Positions 1 to 9,268 of a stretch of DNA of 64,000 bases are shown here, one piece after another (the first letter of the stretch is position 1; every line of letters begins with the position of its first letter). The translations under genes were made by a program, and so were the position numbers. This DNA is from Edaphobacter sp. 12200R-103 (lineage in GTDB: Bacteria > Acidobacteriota > Terriglobia > Terriglobales > Acidobacteriaceae). Under the pieces are notes generated by a model that ran no database searches, was not told the origin of the DNA, and saw nothing but the letters and a program-made list of their open reading frames with translations. The stretch lies in assembly GCF_010093025.1 (NCBI RefSeq), contig NZ_CP048114.1, positions 682,001-746,000 on the forward strand, written 5' to 3'.

Positions 1-2713
1 CGATCTTTGGATTGGCGAAGTGGCAGACGAGGCGGGAGATGGCGTCGTGCGCGATGACGCCGTCTGCGTCGATGCCGACGTAGATCTCCTCCTCGGTCTG
101 GTTGAGGGCGAAGTTGAGTGCTTCGGCCTTGCCGCCGTTGGGCTTGGTGAGAAGTGTCAGGCGTCCAGAGGCGAGATCGGCTGGGTAGGTTTTGCGGACG
201 ACCTCGAGGGTGTCGTCGGTCGAGCCGTCGTCGATGACGATGATGCGCAGGTTCTTGTAGTTCGACATCAACACCGAGCGGATGGTGCGGGCGATGACCT
301 TTTCTTCGTTGTAGGCCGGGATGAGCACGGCGACGCGAGGGGCGTAATCGGGCGCGGCGAAGTTTTTGCGGGTGCGCAGGCGGTCGATGACAGCGAAGAT
401 ACCGATGATGATGAGCCGGCCGCTCATGAGGATGTCGCCGACGAAGAAGACGGCGACGACGAAGTTGTTGAAGAAGCCGATGAGGAAGAAGGTGATGGAA
501 TCAGCCCTCGCCTGCCAGCGCTGGTGCGGCGTGAGGGGAGGCATGACCTCGGCGCGGGTTTTGCCGATGAGTTCGGAGACGGGGACGATCTGGTAGCCGC
601 GCTGCCGGAGAGTCGTGATCAGCATGGGCAGGGCAGCCACGGTGGCGGAGCGGTCGCCGCCTCCGTCGTGCATGAGGATGATAGAGCCGCGGCGCCAGGG
701 CTGGGTCCTCATGTCTGCCATCTGGGCGAAGACGCTGTCGGTGATCTCCTGCGGGGTCTTGCGGGGGTGCTCGTCCCAGTCGTTGGTGTCAATCTTGTTG
801 CCGAGGATGACGTAGCCGAGGTTCTGGATGCGATCGACGGGAGCGGCCTGGTCGTTGGTGTCGGGCTCCTGGTCGATGGAGTAGGGCGGACGGAAGTAGA
901 GGGGCTGCACGCCGAGCTTGGAGCCGAAGAGTCGCTCGGTGAGGTTCAGCTCGAGGTCGACCTGACCCTTGGAGATGTCACTGATGTCGGGATGCGTGAA
1001 GGTGTGATTGCCGATCTCATGCCCTTCGCGGTAGATGCGCTGCATGATGCCGACGTTCTTTTCGGCTTCTTCGCCGATGAGCAGGAAGACTGCTTTGACG
1101 TTGTACTGCTTGAGGATGTCGAGGATCTTCGGTGTCCATTCGGAGTCGGGACCGTCGTCAAAGGAGATGGCCACTTTCTTTGGGTCGTAACCATATTGGG
1201 TGACGGTGTAGGAGAGCGGGTACGACTCCATGGACTCCTCGACGACCATGCGGTACTGCAGGGGGACGGACTTGTCGTCGTCCATGGTAAGGTCGCGGGA
1301 ACCGTCCTGGGGCTTACGGGTAATACGCAGGATGTCACCTTCGCCCTCGGTATCGACGTCGTAGCCAGGGGCTACGCGGGCAAGGTCCTTCGCCGGGTCG
1401 GCGCGCAGGGGCGTATCCCAGACCTTCCACATGGAGTTGTCTTCCTGGCCGAGGCGCCAGAGCGCGTACGTCTGGATACCGAGGGCGCGGGCAGCGCGCA
1501 TCTGGTTGAGCACCGTGACCGCGTCGAGGAACCAGACGTAGTGGCGCACGTGTGCATCATCGTCGTCGTAGGCGAAGTGGACGTTGAGGGAATCGTCGTC
1601 GAGGTCGATCTTGGAGTTGGAGTCGTAGGCCTCCTGCCATGCCTGCTGGGTGGAGATGGTGGTGGCGGAGAGGACTTTCTCCGGCGCAGCCTTGTGGCCC
1701 CGGCGGGGTTTGGGTGGGAGCGTTGTTGTCCAGTCGTAGCCGTAGGCCGCGATGGCGCAGATTACTTTCTCTTTCGGGACGACTTTGAGGATGTTTTTGA
1801 GGTTGTCGACGAACCAGTCCTGCGAGGCGATGGGACCGGGTTGACTGCCGGTCTCATGTTCGTCGTAGTTCATAACGAGCAGGCCATCAGAGTGGTCGGC
1901 GAGGAATTTCAGGTCGAAGTCGGGATCGCGCGCGGGGACGTTGACGTAGAGGTGGAGGTTGCGAGGGTGGAAATCGTTGTAGAGGCCGGCGACGAGAGCT
2001 TTAAACCCCGGCTGCGCCTCCTCAGGGATGTTTTCGAGATCGAGCGAGAGGCCGCGATAGTTGGGATTGGCCGCAAGGAAGACGTGGACCTGGTGGATGA
2101 AGTTGGCTCGTGCCGTGTCGCTTGAGAGAAACTGTCCGACTTCGGGAATGAAGTTGTTTTTGACCGGGTCGTAGTTGTTGACCAGCGGGAGGATGTCGAC
2201 GTTGGCGTGGCTCTGGGCGATGACATGGCCGATCTTGTTATCGCGGTCTACGGGAATGACGGTGTTATTCGCGATGACCTTATAAAGGCGTCCGTCGACC
2301 GAGGATCCCATCAGGGACCCATCAGGAGAGGTGACGTGCAGCCACTCCGGAAAGAGCAGGTCGATCTGATTGATGTGCTGGCGCAGGGAGGAGTAGCTGG
2401 CGGGATCGTCGTCCACATAATAGGCAGCGCGCAGGCCTTCGCCGGAGTTCAGAGGAACTTCCGACGGCTTGATGTCGGTCTTTCGATGGGCAGAACGGCG
2501 ATACTTCTGGTTTTTCGGTAACGGCTGGTTGGCAAGAGTGCGGTAGTTGCGCTTTTGGGTGGCAAGCAGCAATTCCGGCAGGGGCTCCATGCGGATAATG
2601 CCGATTGTGAAGATGATGCCGAGGATGAGCCCAACCAAGGCCAATATGTCGAAGATGACCCGAAGGCGCTTCCAGCGCTTGCGTTGCGGATCGTAGAAAA
2701 TCTGTTTCTTCAT
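1..2713 (-). CDS. GH18-like / polysaccharide deacetylase / GT2 fusion protein (C-terminus beyond the window)
   Basis: An uninterrupted reverse-strand frame starts at ATG 2713 (MKKQIFYDPQRKRWKRLR) and runs off the left edge after about 904 codons. A short cytoplasmic N-terminus leads into a membrane segment near residues 19-41. Residues of roughly 110-430 resemble a GH18-type (spore-protein-like) barrel. Residues about 505-700 are a NodB polysaccharide deacetylase, with SFDDGPDSEW near 516, the HTFTHPD metal-binding motif, FRPPYS and LMHDGGG. More membrane segments follow near 735-775, then a family 2 glycosyltransferase beginning at VAVLIPAYNEE (about 793) with DDGSTDD and DADG. The family is associated with making and modifying an exported N-acetylated polysaccharide of the poly-N-acetylglucosamine type; that substrate is inference. 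The remaining GT2 core and probable membrane helices lie outside the window. It is divergent from the next gene. Confidence 0.9.
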   Translation of the reverse strand, partial: MKKQIFYDPQRKRWKRLRVIFDILALVGLILGIIFTIGIIRMEPLPELLLATQKRNYRTLANQPLPKNQKYRRSAHRKTDIKPSEVPLNSGEGLRAAYYVDDDPASYSSLRQHINQIDLLFPEWLHVTSPDGSLMGSSVDGRLYKVIANNTVIPVDRDNKIGHVIAQSHANVDILPLVNNYDPVKNNFIPEVGQFLSSDTARANFIHQVHVFLAANPNYRGLSLDLENIPEEAQPGFKALVAGLYNDFHPRNLHLYVNVPARDPDFDLKFLADHSDGLLVMNYDEHETGSQPGPIASQDWFVDNLKNILKVVPKEKVICAIAAYGYDWTTTLPPKPRRGHKAAPEKVLSATTISTQQAWQEAYDSNSKIDLDDDSLNVHFAYDDDDAHVRHYVWFLDAVTVLNQMRAARALGIQTYALWRLGQEDNSMWKVWDTPLRADPAKDLARVAPGYDVDTEGEGDILRITRKPQDGSRDLTMDDDKSVPLQYRMVVEESMESYPLSYTVTQYGYDPKKVAISFDDGPDSEWTPKILDILKQYNVKAVFLLIGEEAEKNVGIMQRIYREGHEIGNHTFTHPDISDISKGQVDLELNLTERLFGSKLGVQPLYFRPPYSIDQEPDTNDQAAPVDRIQNLGYVILGNKIDTNDWDEHPRKTPQEITDSVFAQMADMRTQPWRRGSIILMHDGGGDRSATVAALPMLITTLRQRGYQIVPVSELIGKTRAEVMPPLTPHQRWQARADSITFFLIGFFNNFVVAVFFVGDILMSGRLIIIGIFAVIDRLRTRKNFAAPDYAPRVAVLIPAYNEEKVIARTIRSVLMSNYKNLRIIVIDDGSTDDTLEVVRKTYPADLASGRLTLLTKPNGGKAEALNFALNQTEEEIYVGIDADGVIAHDAISRLVCHFANPKI

Positions 2714-2828
2714 CGGGGAGTCTGATGCGCGTCCGCAGTCTGGTCCAACCTCAATCCTAAGCAGCCGGGGAAGCACAGTCAATGCGACCGGGCTGCAGAA
2801 AACAACCTTCACAGTATGATGCATCTGG

Positions 2829-4226
2829 ATGCCAAATTGGCGAAGACATCATGTGCAGTTCGGGCTGGCGATTCTGTTGGGATTCGCTCTGCGGCTGCTG
2901 TTTGTCCTGCATGCCCCGCGAATTGCCGGGGATACGCTGATGTACGGCGACATCGCGAAGAACTGGATGCATCACTGGGTCTATGGCTTCGCAGATTCGC
3001 CGACCGGTCCGGTGCCGACGCTGATCCGCCTGCCGGGATACCCTCTCTTTCTGGCGGTCTGCTTCCGTATCTTCGGGGATGATCAGTACAACGCAGTCAT
3101 GTTGATCCAGACGCTGATCGACCTGGGAACCTGTGTGCTGCTGTGGGATTTAACGAGAAGGCTGTTTGGCGGAAGGGCGGCGATGGTTGCATTGTGGATG
3201 GCCGCCCTATGTCCCTTTACTGCAAATTATGTATCGGCTCCCCTAACGGAGACGCTTACGCTGGCGACGATTGCGGCAGCATTCTATGGCCTGGAGCGAT
3301 GGTGCGAAGATGGCGGAGGATGGAATCGCTGGATGTGGGCGATCGCAGGTGCGCTGACGTATTCGCTGCTGCTAAGACCGGAACAGGGTCTTCTGGCAGC
3401 GGCGGTGGTTCCGGCGATGCTATGGGTTGTGTTTAAGAAGACGGAGGGCGGAATATCGGCAACTGCTCCGGTGGCAGCGGTTGCGCTTTGCATGATCCTT
3501 CCGCTGGTTCCCTGGAGCCTGAGGAACTGGCATACGTTCCACGTCTTTGAACCGCTGGTTCCAAGGGATGCTGTCGATCCGGGGGAATTGGTTCCCGTGG
3601 GATTCAACCGCTGGTATCGGACGTGGGCGATCGACTTTGCTTCGACGGAGGATGTGTATTGGAACTGGAATACCTCAACGATCGATATCGACGATCTTCC
3701 GACGCGGGCCTTCGATACGGACGAGCAATATGACCGGGTCAACGATCTGCTGAACGAATACAACCAGACGTCCAACGCGACGCCGAAGCTGGAGTCGGCT
3801 TTTGCTGCTCTTGCAAAGGAGAGGATCGAGGACGATCCGGTGCGCTATTACCTCGCGCTGCCCCTGGCTCGCCTGGTCAATATGATGCTTCGCCCCCGCG
3901 TCGAGATGATGGAGATCGATCTGGAGTGGTGGAGGTGGAGAAAGCATCGAGCCCAGACGGCATTCGCGACAGCCTATGCGGCGCTGGACGTTGTCTACCT
4001 TGCGGCGGCAGCCGTGGGGCTGTGGCGATGGCGAAGGAGGAAGTGGGACGGCTATGGCGTCCTGGCGTGGTCGACCGCTGGCTTCTTCCTGCTTCGTTGT
4101 GGGCTGCTGTTGACGCTGGATAACTCCGAGCCGCGTTATACGCTGGAGTTTTTTCCCCTGCTCATTTTGTGGACAGCCGCGCTCTTTATCTCTGAGGAGA
4201 AGCGACAGGCGCGCCGACTCTCCTGA
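2829..4226 (+). CDS. Membrane glycosyltransferase of the GT39 / ArnT-like type
   Basis: A 465-residue polytopic membrane protein. The N-terminal half has the layout of the dolichyl-phosphate-mannose mannosyltransferase / ArnT superfamily: a first helix (FGLAILLGFALRLLFVLH), then a first extracytoplasmic loop with acidic residues (AGDTLMYGDIAKNW), then LPGYPLFLAV and repeated hydrophobic segments. A large soluble loop lies near residues 230-340, and the C-terminus returns to helices and ends in a basic tail. Members move a sugar from a lipid-phosphate carrier to a lipid or protein acceptor at the outer face of the inner membrane. The acceptor cannot be inferred. It is divergent from the fused polysaccharide enzyme, which suggests a shared envelope-glycan theme. 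The ATG at 2829 has no strong ribosome site. Confidence 0.8.
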   Translation: MPNWRRHHVQFGLAILLGFALRLLFVLHAPRIAGDTLMYGDIAKNWMHHWVYGFADSPTGPVPTLIRLPGYPLFLAVCFRIFGDDQYNAVMLIQTLIDLGTCVLLWDLTRRLFGGRAAMVALWMAALCPFTANYVSAPLTETLTLATIAAAFYGLERWCEDGGGWNRWMWAIAGALTYSLLLRPEQGLLAAAVVPAMLWVVFKKTEGGISATAPVAAVALCMILPLVPWSLRNWHTFHVFEPLVPRDAVDPGELVPVGFNRWYRTWAIDFASTEDVYWNWNTSTIDIDDLPTRAFDTDEQYDRVNDLLNEYNQTSNATPKLESAFAALAKERIEDDPVRYYLALPLARLVNMMLRPRVEMMEIDLEWWRWRKHRAQTAFATAYAALDVVYLAAAAVGLWRWRRRKWDGYGVLAWSTAGFFLLRCGLLLTLDNSEPRYTLEFFPLLILWTAALFISEEKRQARRLS

Positions 4227-4267
4227 CTTTTGTAGAAACGAGTCGTTTGCAGACCAGACGGATTGAA

Positions 4268-5653
4268 CTATTTCAACGGTTTAAGATCGCCAAGCACCGT
4301 GGGGATCAACTCTGCGACGGTGGGGTGTATGTGTACGGCACGCTGGATGGTGGTGTAAGGCGCCTTTGCATACATAACGTCGGTGATGCAGTGGATTGCC
4401 TCGTCACCTCCGGTCCCCAGGATAGAGGCGCCCAGGATCTGTTTGTTTTCTGCATCCACCAGGACCTTCATGAAGCCTTCGCTCTCACCCTTTTCCAAGG
4501 CGCGATTGACCTTGGTCATCGGACGGGTTCCGATGAGAGCAGACTTTCCTGTAGCCCGGACTTCGTGCTCTGTCATTCCCACTCGCCCAAGAGGGGGGTC
4601 CATAAACAATCCGTAGGTCACGATGCGGTCACTAACCCTTCTGGGATCGTTATCCAGCAGATTGGCGGCGACGATCTCAAAGTCGTTGTAGGCGGTATGG
4701 GTAAAGGCTCCGCGGCCATTGCAGTCGCCCATCGCCCATATGCCCGGGACGCTGGTGCGAAGCTGATCGTCGACCTGGATGTATCCGCGCTTATCTGTGG
4801 TCACTCCAGCCTTGTCGAGTCCAAGATCATCCGTATTCGGCTGGCGGCCTACGGCCAGCAATACGTGAGTTGCAGCGGTAGCGGAGGGATCATCATCGCA
4901 GCTGACATGGACTTCAATGCCACTGCCGAAGGTCTTCCGTAACTCGATGCACTCTGCATTCAGTCGTATCCGGATTCCTTCCTTCTCCAGAATCTCCTTA
5001 ATCGCAGCGGAGACATCTTCGTCCTCCTTGTGTGCGAGACGTGGCCCCATTTCCACGATGGTGACTTCGCTTCCGAAACGGCGAAATGCCTGGGCGAACT
5101 CGATACCGACATAGCTTCCTCCTACAACAGCCAGATGCTCAGGAAGAGTATCCAGATCGAGAAGGGTAGTGTTGGTGAGAAAGGGAACGTCTTTCACTCC
5201 CGGCATGTCGGGCACGACGGCGCGCCCGCCCACATTCAAAAAAATCTGCGGGGCGGTCAGCAGGTCTTCACCTACGCGGAGTTCAGTCGGAGACTCAAAA
5301 CGTGCATGGCCGGTATACACCGTACAGTTCTCCATGTTTCGGAGCCAGCTCTCGACGCTATCGCGGGATTTGAGGACGATCGAGTCCTTACGAGCTTTGA
5401 TCGCTCTCATGTCGGCCTTCACCGGACCGTTTGTTTCGATTCCATAGTCTTTCGCATCACGCGCCTTCTGAGCGACGTAGGCGCTGGCGATCAGCGTTTT
5501 GGTAGGAGTGCAGCCCGTATTCACGCAGGTGCCGCCGAAGAGTTTGCGCTCCACCATGGCGACCTTGTGTCCTGCCAGCGCGAGCCGCCCGGCAAGCGAC
5601 GGGCCCGCCTGACCCGCACCGACGATGATGGCGTCGAACTGTTGCGCTGTCAT
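4268..5653 (-). CDS. FAD pyridine nucleotide-disulfide oxidoreductase (mercuric reductase / dihydrolipoamide dehydrogenase-like)
   Basis: A 461-residue class I flavin disulfide reductase. It has the N-terminal FAD Rossmann motif (IIVGAGQAGPSLAG) and the redox-active disulfide GGTCVNTGCTPTK near residues 38-50. A second Rossmann fold for NAD(P) follows (AVVGGSYVGIEFAQ), then the FAD motif IWAMGDCNGRGAFTHTA, and a C-terminal dimerisation domain ending with the catalytic pair in HIHPTVAEL. Length and order fit the family. No HMA-type metal domain and no C-terminal vicinal Cys pair are seen, so true mercuric reductase activity is doubtful. The start at 5653 is preferred over an upstream in-frame extension because it overlaps the stop of the preceding broken gene (ATGA). 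The upstream extension codes for low-complexity sequence. Confidence 0.85.
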   Translation of the reverse strand: MTAQQFDAIIVGAGQAGPSLAGRLALAGHKVAMVERKLFGGTCVNTGCTPTKTLIASAYVAQKARDAKDYGIETNGPVKADMRAIKARKDSIVLKSRDSVESWLRNMENCTVYTGHARFESPTELRVGEDLLTAPQIFLNVGGRAVVPDMPGVKDVPFLTNTTLLDLDTLPEHLAVVGGSYVGIEFAQAFRRFGSEVTIVEMGPRLAHKEDEDVSAAIKEILEKEGIRIRLNAECIELRKTFGSGIEVHVSCDDDPSATAATHVLLAVGRQPNTDDLGLDKAGVTTDKRGYIQVDDQLRTSVPGIWAMGDCNGRGAFTHTAYNDFEIVAANLLDNDPRRVSDRIVTYGLFMDPPLGRVGMTEHEVRATGKSALIGTRPMTKVNRALEKGESEGFMKVLVDAENKQILGASILGTGGDEAIHCITDVMYAKAPYTTIQRAVHIHPTVAELIPTVLGDLKPLK

Positions 5654-5945
5654 AGATGCGAGACTATCAGGAGCCAGCCGAGGATGGCGATCGCATCCTC
5701 GATAAGGCGGCAGGAAGATCGTTGCCGACGGTGTGGGAGAGCCAGCCGCGGAACGAGGCTCCGCCCAGCGTTCCTGCAACTGCTCTTACGAAGCCAGTCA
5801 ACAGGCCGCTGACCAACTGATGACGTGAGGAACCAAGATCTGCGCCTGAAAGCGCGCCACTGATGACCCGTGCAGCAAATTGCGGTGGAATCTTCCGATT
5901 TGGAGGTCCGGGGCCAGTGACAAAATGAAGATGATTCAGGGTGCC
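5650..5945 (-). pseudogene. Remnant of a DUF4126-like membrane protein, frameshifted
   Basis: Reading the reverse strand from about 5945 gives a segment with GPPNRKIPPQFAARVISGAL, then FVRAVAGTLGG, then SHTVGNDLPAAL. After a one-base shift near 5707 it continues LIEDAIAILGWLLIVSHL and stops at 5650. The joined text matches my memory of the C-terminal half of DUF4126 inner-membrane proteins (P-x-R pattern, Ala-Arg-Ile-Val-Ser-Gly-Ala, and an LPxALxEDxxAIxxxxLxVS end). An in-frame stop precedes it, so the N-terminal half is lost or scrambled. Its TGA overlaps the oxidoreductase ATG, which suggests it was once an intact, coupled upstream gene. A sequencing error could explain the single frameshift but not the missing N-terminus. 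Confidence 0.5.
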
Positions 5946-6224
5946 TCACTTCCGGGAAGCCACGCAGGACCGTTTTATCGCTCTTCGTGAAGTTGTAGGG
6001 GGGATTGCCTGTAAAGGCCTATCCTTCAAGAGCTTTGCGAGTTGTGGCGCAAGCTGCAGCTGCATCTTTCCTGATAGAGATGGCACAGGCCAAGCAACTG
6101 CAATATAGAAAGATACGTCGTATTGCCTGCGATACTTCTCCGGCCGGTAAGATTTGTTTTGCGAACCGGCAAACATATATGGGGTTCGCCCTGGCAAATG
6201 ATAAAGAACGTCAAGGAGAGAAAG

Positions 6225-6920
6225 ATGAAGAAGATTGCATGTCTATCGTTGGGGGCTCTGCTGGTGCTTCCTCTTATTGCCAATGCGCAGGGTAAGGAGG
6301 AAGACCGTGTTAAGGAGTCCGGGCAGGTATTGAGGGATATTCTCGAATCGCCCGATAAAGGCATCCCTCACGACCTGATAGATAAAGCTGAGTGTGTCGT
6401 TGTTTATCCTTCGGTTAAGAAAGCAGCCTTTGTAGTGGGCGGCAGCTATGGCCGCGGCGTCATGACCTGCAGGACTGGCGCAAATTTCAGGGGACCCTGG
6501 AGCGCACCGGCGATGATGGCTTTGGAAGGTGCAAGCTTTGGCTTCCAGATCGGCGGACAGGCCACGGACTTCGTTCTCCTTATCATGAATGAGAAGGGCG
6601 CCAAGTCTGTACTTTCCAGTAAAGTGAAGATTGGCGGCGATGCCTCCGCAGCGGCCGGCCCGGTGGGTCGCAATGCAAGTGCTGAGACCGATGTCATGCT
6701 GAAGGCGGAGATTCTCTCGTGGTCGCGCGCGCAGGGCCTCTTTGCCGGAGTTTCGCTTTCAGGTTCGACCATGCGCCCGGACGATGGTGCCAATAAGAAT
6801 CTTTACGGGAGCGATTACACCGCGCAGGACATCGTCTTCAAGCACGAGGTCAAGACTCCCGCTTCTGCCAAAGTTCTGTTGGCTGAACTGAACAAGATCT
6901 CGCCCAAGCGCAAGTCTTAA
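6225..6920 (+). CDS. SYLF (YSC84-type) lipid-binding domain protein, exported
   Basis: A 231-residue protein with an N-terminal signal peptide (MKKIACLSLGALLVLPLIANAQG), so it is expected in the periplasm or envelope. The rest is one SYLF domain: AECVVVYPSVKKAAFVVGGSYGRG, a Gly/Ala-rich middle (GASFGFQIGGQATDFVLLIM) and the characteristic SWSRAQGLFAGVSLSGS near residue 180. SYLF domains bind phosphoinositides or other acidic lipids in eukaryotes; the bacterial role is not settled. The start at 6225 is chosen because AAGGAG lies 8 nt upstream and the signal peptide begins there. A longer in-frame reading adds 34 unlikely residues. A strong terminator follows directly, so it looks monocistronic. 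Confidence 0.9.
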   Translation: MKKIACLSLGALLVLPLIANAQGKEEDRVKESGQVLRDILESPDKGIPHDLIDKAECVVVYPSVKKAAFVVGGSYGRGVMTCRTGANFRGPWSAPAMMALEGASFGFQIGGQATDFVLLIMNEKGAKSVLSSKVKIGGDASAAAGPVGRNASAETDVMLKAEILSWSRAQGLFAGVSLSGSTMRPDDGANKNLYGSDYTAQDIVFKHEVKTPASAKVLLAELNKISPKRKS

Positions 6921-6942
6921 GCCTTGCGGATAGATAAAACAG

Positions 6943-6992
6943 GGCCCCGGGGTGACGGACCGTTTTCCGTTACCTCCGGGGCTCTTTCTTTT
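6943..6992 (+). terminator. Rho-independent terminator after the SYLF gene
   Basis: GCCCCGG-GGTGACGG pairs with CCGTTACCTCCGGGGC (one bulge, one mismatch) around a short ACCGTTTT loop and is followed by TCTTTCTTTT. Confidence 0.85.
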
Positions 6993-7098
6993 GGAGTGAT
7001 AACCTCCGACCCAATTTCGCTGTCCTGTGACAGCGATGACTGGACAGGTCTACAATCTCCGCGCATCGTAATTCACGATTGCGAAGGAGTATACGAGC

Positions 7099-8628
7099 AT
7101 GGCAACGATGACAGCGCTTCGGCCGGGAGAGTACGGATATCCGGTCTCGATCCGCCCACGATATGAGAACTTCATCGGCGGCGAGTGGGTAGCTCCCGCG
7201 TCAGGACAGTACTTCGAAAACGTGACCCCCGTAACCGGGCAGGTTCTCTGTGAGATTCCGCGATCGAACGCTGCCGACGTCGACCGCGCGCTGGATGCTG
7301 CTCATGCTGCGAAGACGGCGTGGGGCAAGACCTCGCAGGCAGAGCGTGCGCTCGTTCTCGACAGAATTGCTCAACGCATGGAAGACAACCTGGAGATGTT
7401 GGCTACGGTGGAGACGTGGGATAACGGCAAGCCAATTCGCGAGACGATGGCCGCCGATCTTCCGCTGGCCATCGATCACTTCCGTTACTTCGCGGGATGC
7501 ATCCGGGCACAGGAGGGCTCAATCGCTGAGATCGACGAGACGACGGTTGCTTACCATTACCACGAACCGCTGGGCGTCGTCGGGCAGATTATTCCGTGGA
7601 ACTTTCCCATACTGATGGCGACGTGGAAGCTCGCTCCCGCTCTTGCGGCGGGCAATGCTGTCGTGCTGAAACCGGCAGAGCAGACGCCGATGTCCATTCT
7701 GGTTCTGATGGAACTGATCCAGGATGTGCTGCCGCCAGGCGTGGTGAATGTTGTCAACGGATTTGGACTCGAGGCAGGGAAGCCGCTGGCCTCCAGCTCA
7801 CGAATCGCCAAGATCGCCTTTACCGGGGAGACGACCACTGGCCGGCTGATCATGCAGTACGCCTCGCAGAACATCATTCCCGTTACGCTTGAGCTTGGCG
7901 GCAAGTCTCCCAATATCTTCTTTGCCGACACCATGCGGGAAGATGACGACTACTTCGACAAGTGTCTCGAAGGTTTCGCCATGTTTGCGCTCAATCAGGG
8001 CGAGGTTTGCACCTGTCCATCACGTGCGCTTGTTCAGGAGTCGATCTACGATCGCTTCATGGAGCACGCGATTAAGCGCGTTAAGGCGATCAAGCAGGGA
8101 AATCCGTTGGATAAGTCAACGATGATCGGAGCTCAGGCTTCGACGGAGCAGATGGAAAAGATTCTCTCCTATATGGATATTGGTAAGCAGGAAGGCGCAG
8201 AAGCGCTTACCGGCGGTAAGCGGGCCTCGCTGGAAGGTGACCTTGCGAACGGCTTTTACATTGAGCCCACAGTCTTCAAGGGGCATAACAAGATGCGTGT
8301 CTTCCAGGAGGAGATCTTTGGGCCGGTTGTCTCTGTAACAACCTTCAAGGATGACGATGAGGCTCTTTCGATCGCCAATGACACCCTCTATGGGCTGGGT
8401 GCCGGTATCTGGACCCGCGACCTCAACCGGGCTTACCGATTCGGGCGTGCTATTCAGGCGGGCCGTGTTTGGACCAACTGCTACCACCTGTATCCGGCTC
8501 ATGCGGCCTTTGGAGGTTATAAGCAGTCGGGCATTGGGCGCGAAAATCACAAGCTGATGCTGGATCACTATCAGCAGACCAAGAACCAGCTGATCAGCTA
8601 CAGCCCTAAGGCGATGGGGTTCTTCTAA
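7099..8628 (+). CDS. NAD(P)-dependent aldehyde dehydrogenase (ExaC / AldA-like)
   Basis: A 509-residue aldehyde dehydrogenase superfamily enzyme oxidising an aldehyde to the carboxylate with NAD(P). Visible motifs are [20 protein letters not shown] (cofactor-binding region), [10 protein letters not shown], the general base in LELGGKSP, and the nucleophilic cysteine in [11 protein letters not shown] near residue 300. The substrate-tunnel segment [10 protein letters not shown] and the C-terminal [11 protein letters not shown] follow. The CTCPSR active-site variant is typical of the subgroup related to acetaldehyde/ethanol-oxidation ExaC enzymes. AAGGAG lies 9 nt before the ATG. The DUF779 gene starts 2 nt after its stop, a pairing seen widely for this subgroup, so they are almost certainly one operon. 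Confidence 0.93.
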   Translation: MATMTALRPGEYGYPVSIRPRYENFIGGEWVAPASGQYFENVTPVTGQVLCEIPRSNAADVDRALDAAHAAKTAWGKTSQAERALVLDRIAQRMEDNLEMLATVETWDNGKPIRETMAADLPLAIDHFRYFAGCIRAQEGSIAEIDETTVAYHYHEPLGVVGQIIPWNFPILMATWKLAPALAAGNAVVLKPAEQTPMSILVLMELIQDVLPPGVVNVVNGFGLEAGKPLASSSRIAKIAFTGETTTGRLIMQYASQNIIPVTLELGGKSPNIFFADTMREDDDYFDKCLEGFAMFALNQGEVCTCPSRALVQESIYDRFMEHAIKRVKAIKQGNPLDKSTMIGAQASTEQMEKILSYMDIGKQEGAEALTGGKRASLEGDLANGFYIEPTVFKGHNKMRVFQEEIFGPVVSVTTFKDDDEALSIANDTLYGLGAGIWTRDLNRAYRFGRAIQAGRVWTNCYHLYPAHAAFGGYKQSGIGRENHKLMLDHYQQTKNQLISYSPKAMGFF

Positions 8629-8630
8629 GC

Positions 8631-9017
8631 ATGGAGACGACCACAAAACTTCCGCTTCAGGTGACCGCGACTCCGGCCGCGGTCGCCCTGATCGGCAAGC
8701 TCAGGGGAAAGCATGGCGGGCTGATGTTCCATCAGTCGGGAGGCTGCTGCGATGGAAGCTCTCCGATGTGTTATCCGCTTGGAGAGTTTCTCGTTGGAGA
8801 AAGCGACGTTCTGCTGGGGGAGGTGGATGGCACACCGTTCTACATCGGCAGGCCGCAGTTTGAGTATTGGAAGCACACGCAACTGATTCTGGATGTGGTG
8901 CCGGGCCGGGGAGGGATGTTCTCGCTGGAGGGTCCGGAGGGCGTACGCTTTCTGATCCGGTCAAGGGTCTTTCAGGACGACGAGATCGGAGCGTTGCGCG
9001 CCGCGGGAAAGATATAG
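8631..9017 (+). CDS. DUF779 family protein, partner of the aldehyde dehydrogenase
   Basis: A 128-residue cytosolic protein matching DUF779: VTATPAAVALIGKLRGKHGG, then FHQSGGCCDGSSPMCYP with clustered cysteines near residues 40-50, and IGRPQFEYWKHTQLILDVVP. Biochemical function is not established to my knowledge. Three conserved Cys and the strict neighbourhood with an aldehyde dehydrogenase suggest an accessory role, perhaps metal or redox related (inference). It begins 2 nt after the dehydrogenase stop. Confidence 0.88.
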   Translation: METTTKLPLQVTATPAAVALIGKLRGKHGGLMFHQSGGCCDGSSPMCYPLGEFLVGESDVLLGEVDGTPFYIGRPQFEYWKHTQLILDVVPGRGGMFSLEGPEGVRFLIRSRVFQDDEIGALRAAGKI

Positions 9018-9025
9018 CCTCAGAG

Positions 9026-9268
9026 CTAGGCGCGCTTTTTTTCGAGGCAGCGAGCCATGATGGCTGAGTGCAGCTTTTCCTGAAGCTCGTCAGAGATGTC
9101 ATAGATCTCGTTATCGCGATAGACCTCAATGGTTCGTCGCGTGGTATTCAGCACGACCTCGCAGTGGCTGCAACCTGCCAGGTGAGCACGGACTTCTTCC
9201 AGGAGTTCGGGGCTGATCTGGCCGTCGAAATAGTCGGTCAGCTGACTGAGAAAATCGGTGCAGTTCAT
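9026..9268 (-). CDS. Zinc-finger anti-sigma factor (ZAS type)
   Basis: An 80-residue protein with the anti-sigma zinc-binding pattern: Cys3, then His29-x3-Cys33-x2-Cys36 (HLAGCSHC). It has no transmembrane helix, so it is a soluble anti-sigma factor, as in RsrA-like ZAS proteins. It should bind the sigma factor encoded just upstream and release it on a redox or metal signal. Its ATG overlaps the sigma stop codon (ATGA), giving translational coupling and stoichiometric production. The C-terminal part (DELQEKLHSAIMARCLEKK) is helical. Confidence 0.88.
   Translation of the reverse strand: MNCTDFLSQLTDYFDGQISPELLEEVRAHLAGCSHCEVVLNTTRRTIEVYRDNEIYDISDELQEKLHSAIMARCLEKKRA

Noticed and set aside
20..2125. 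A 701-codon open frame on the forward strand
   Set aside because: It is antisense to the fused polysaccharide enzyme, whose reverse-strand frame shows clear GH18-like, NodB and GT2 motifs. The forward translation is Val/Asp/Gly-rich low complexity typical of a GC-rich shadow.
4268..5653. Mercury-resistance merA
   Set aside because: Similar fold and CVNTGC site, but no N-terminal HMA domain, no C-terminal Cys pair and no mer neighbours.
4247..5812. Long forward frames antisense to the disulfide oxidoreductase
   Set aside because: The reductase has all its active-site motifs; the forward frames have none and no ribosome sites.
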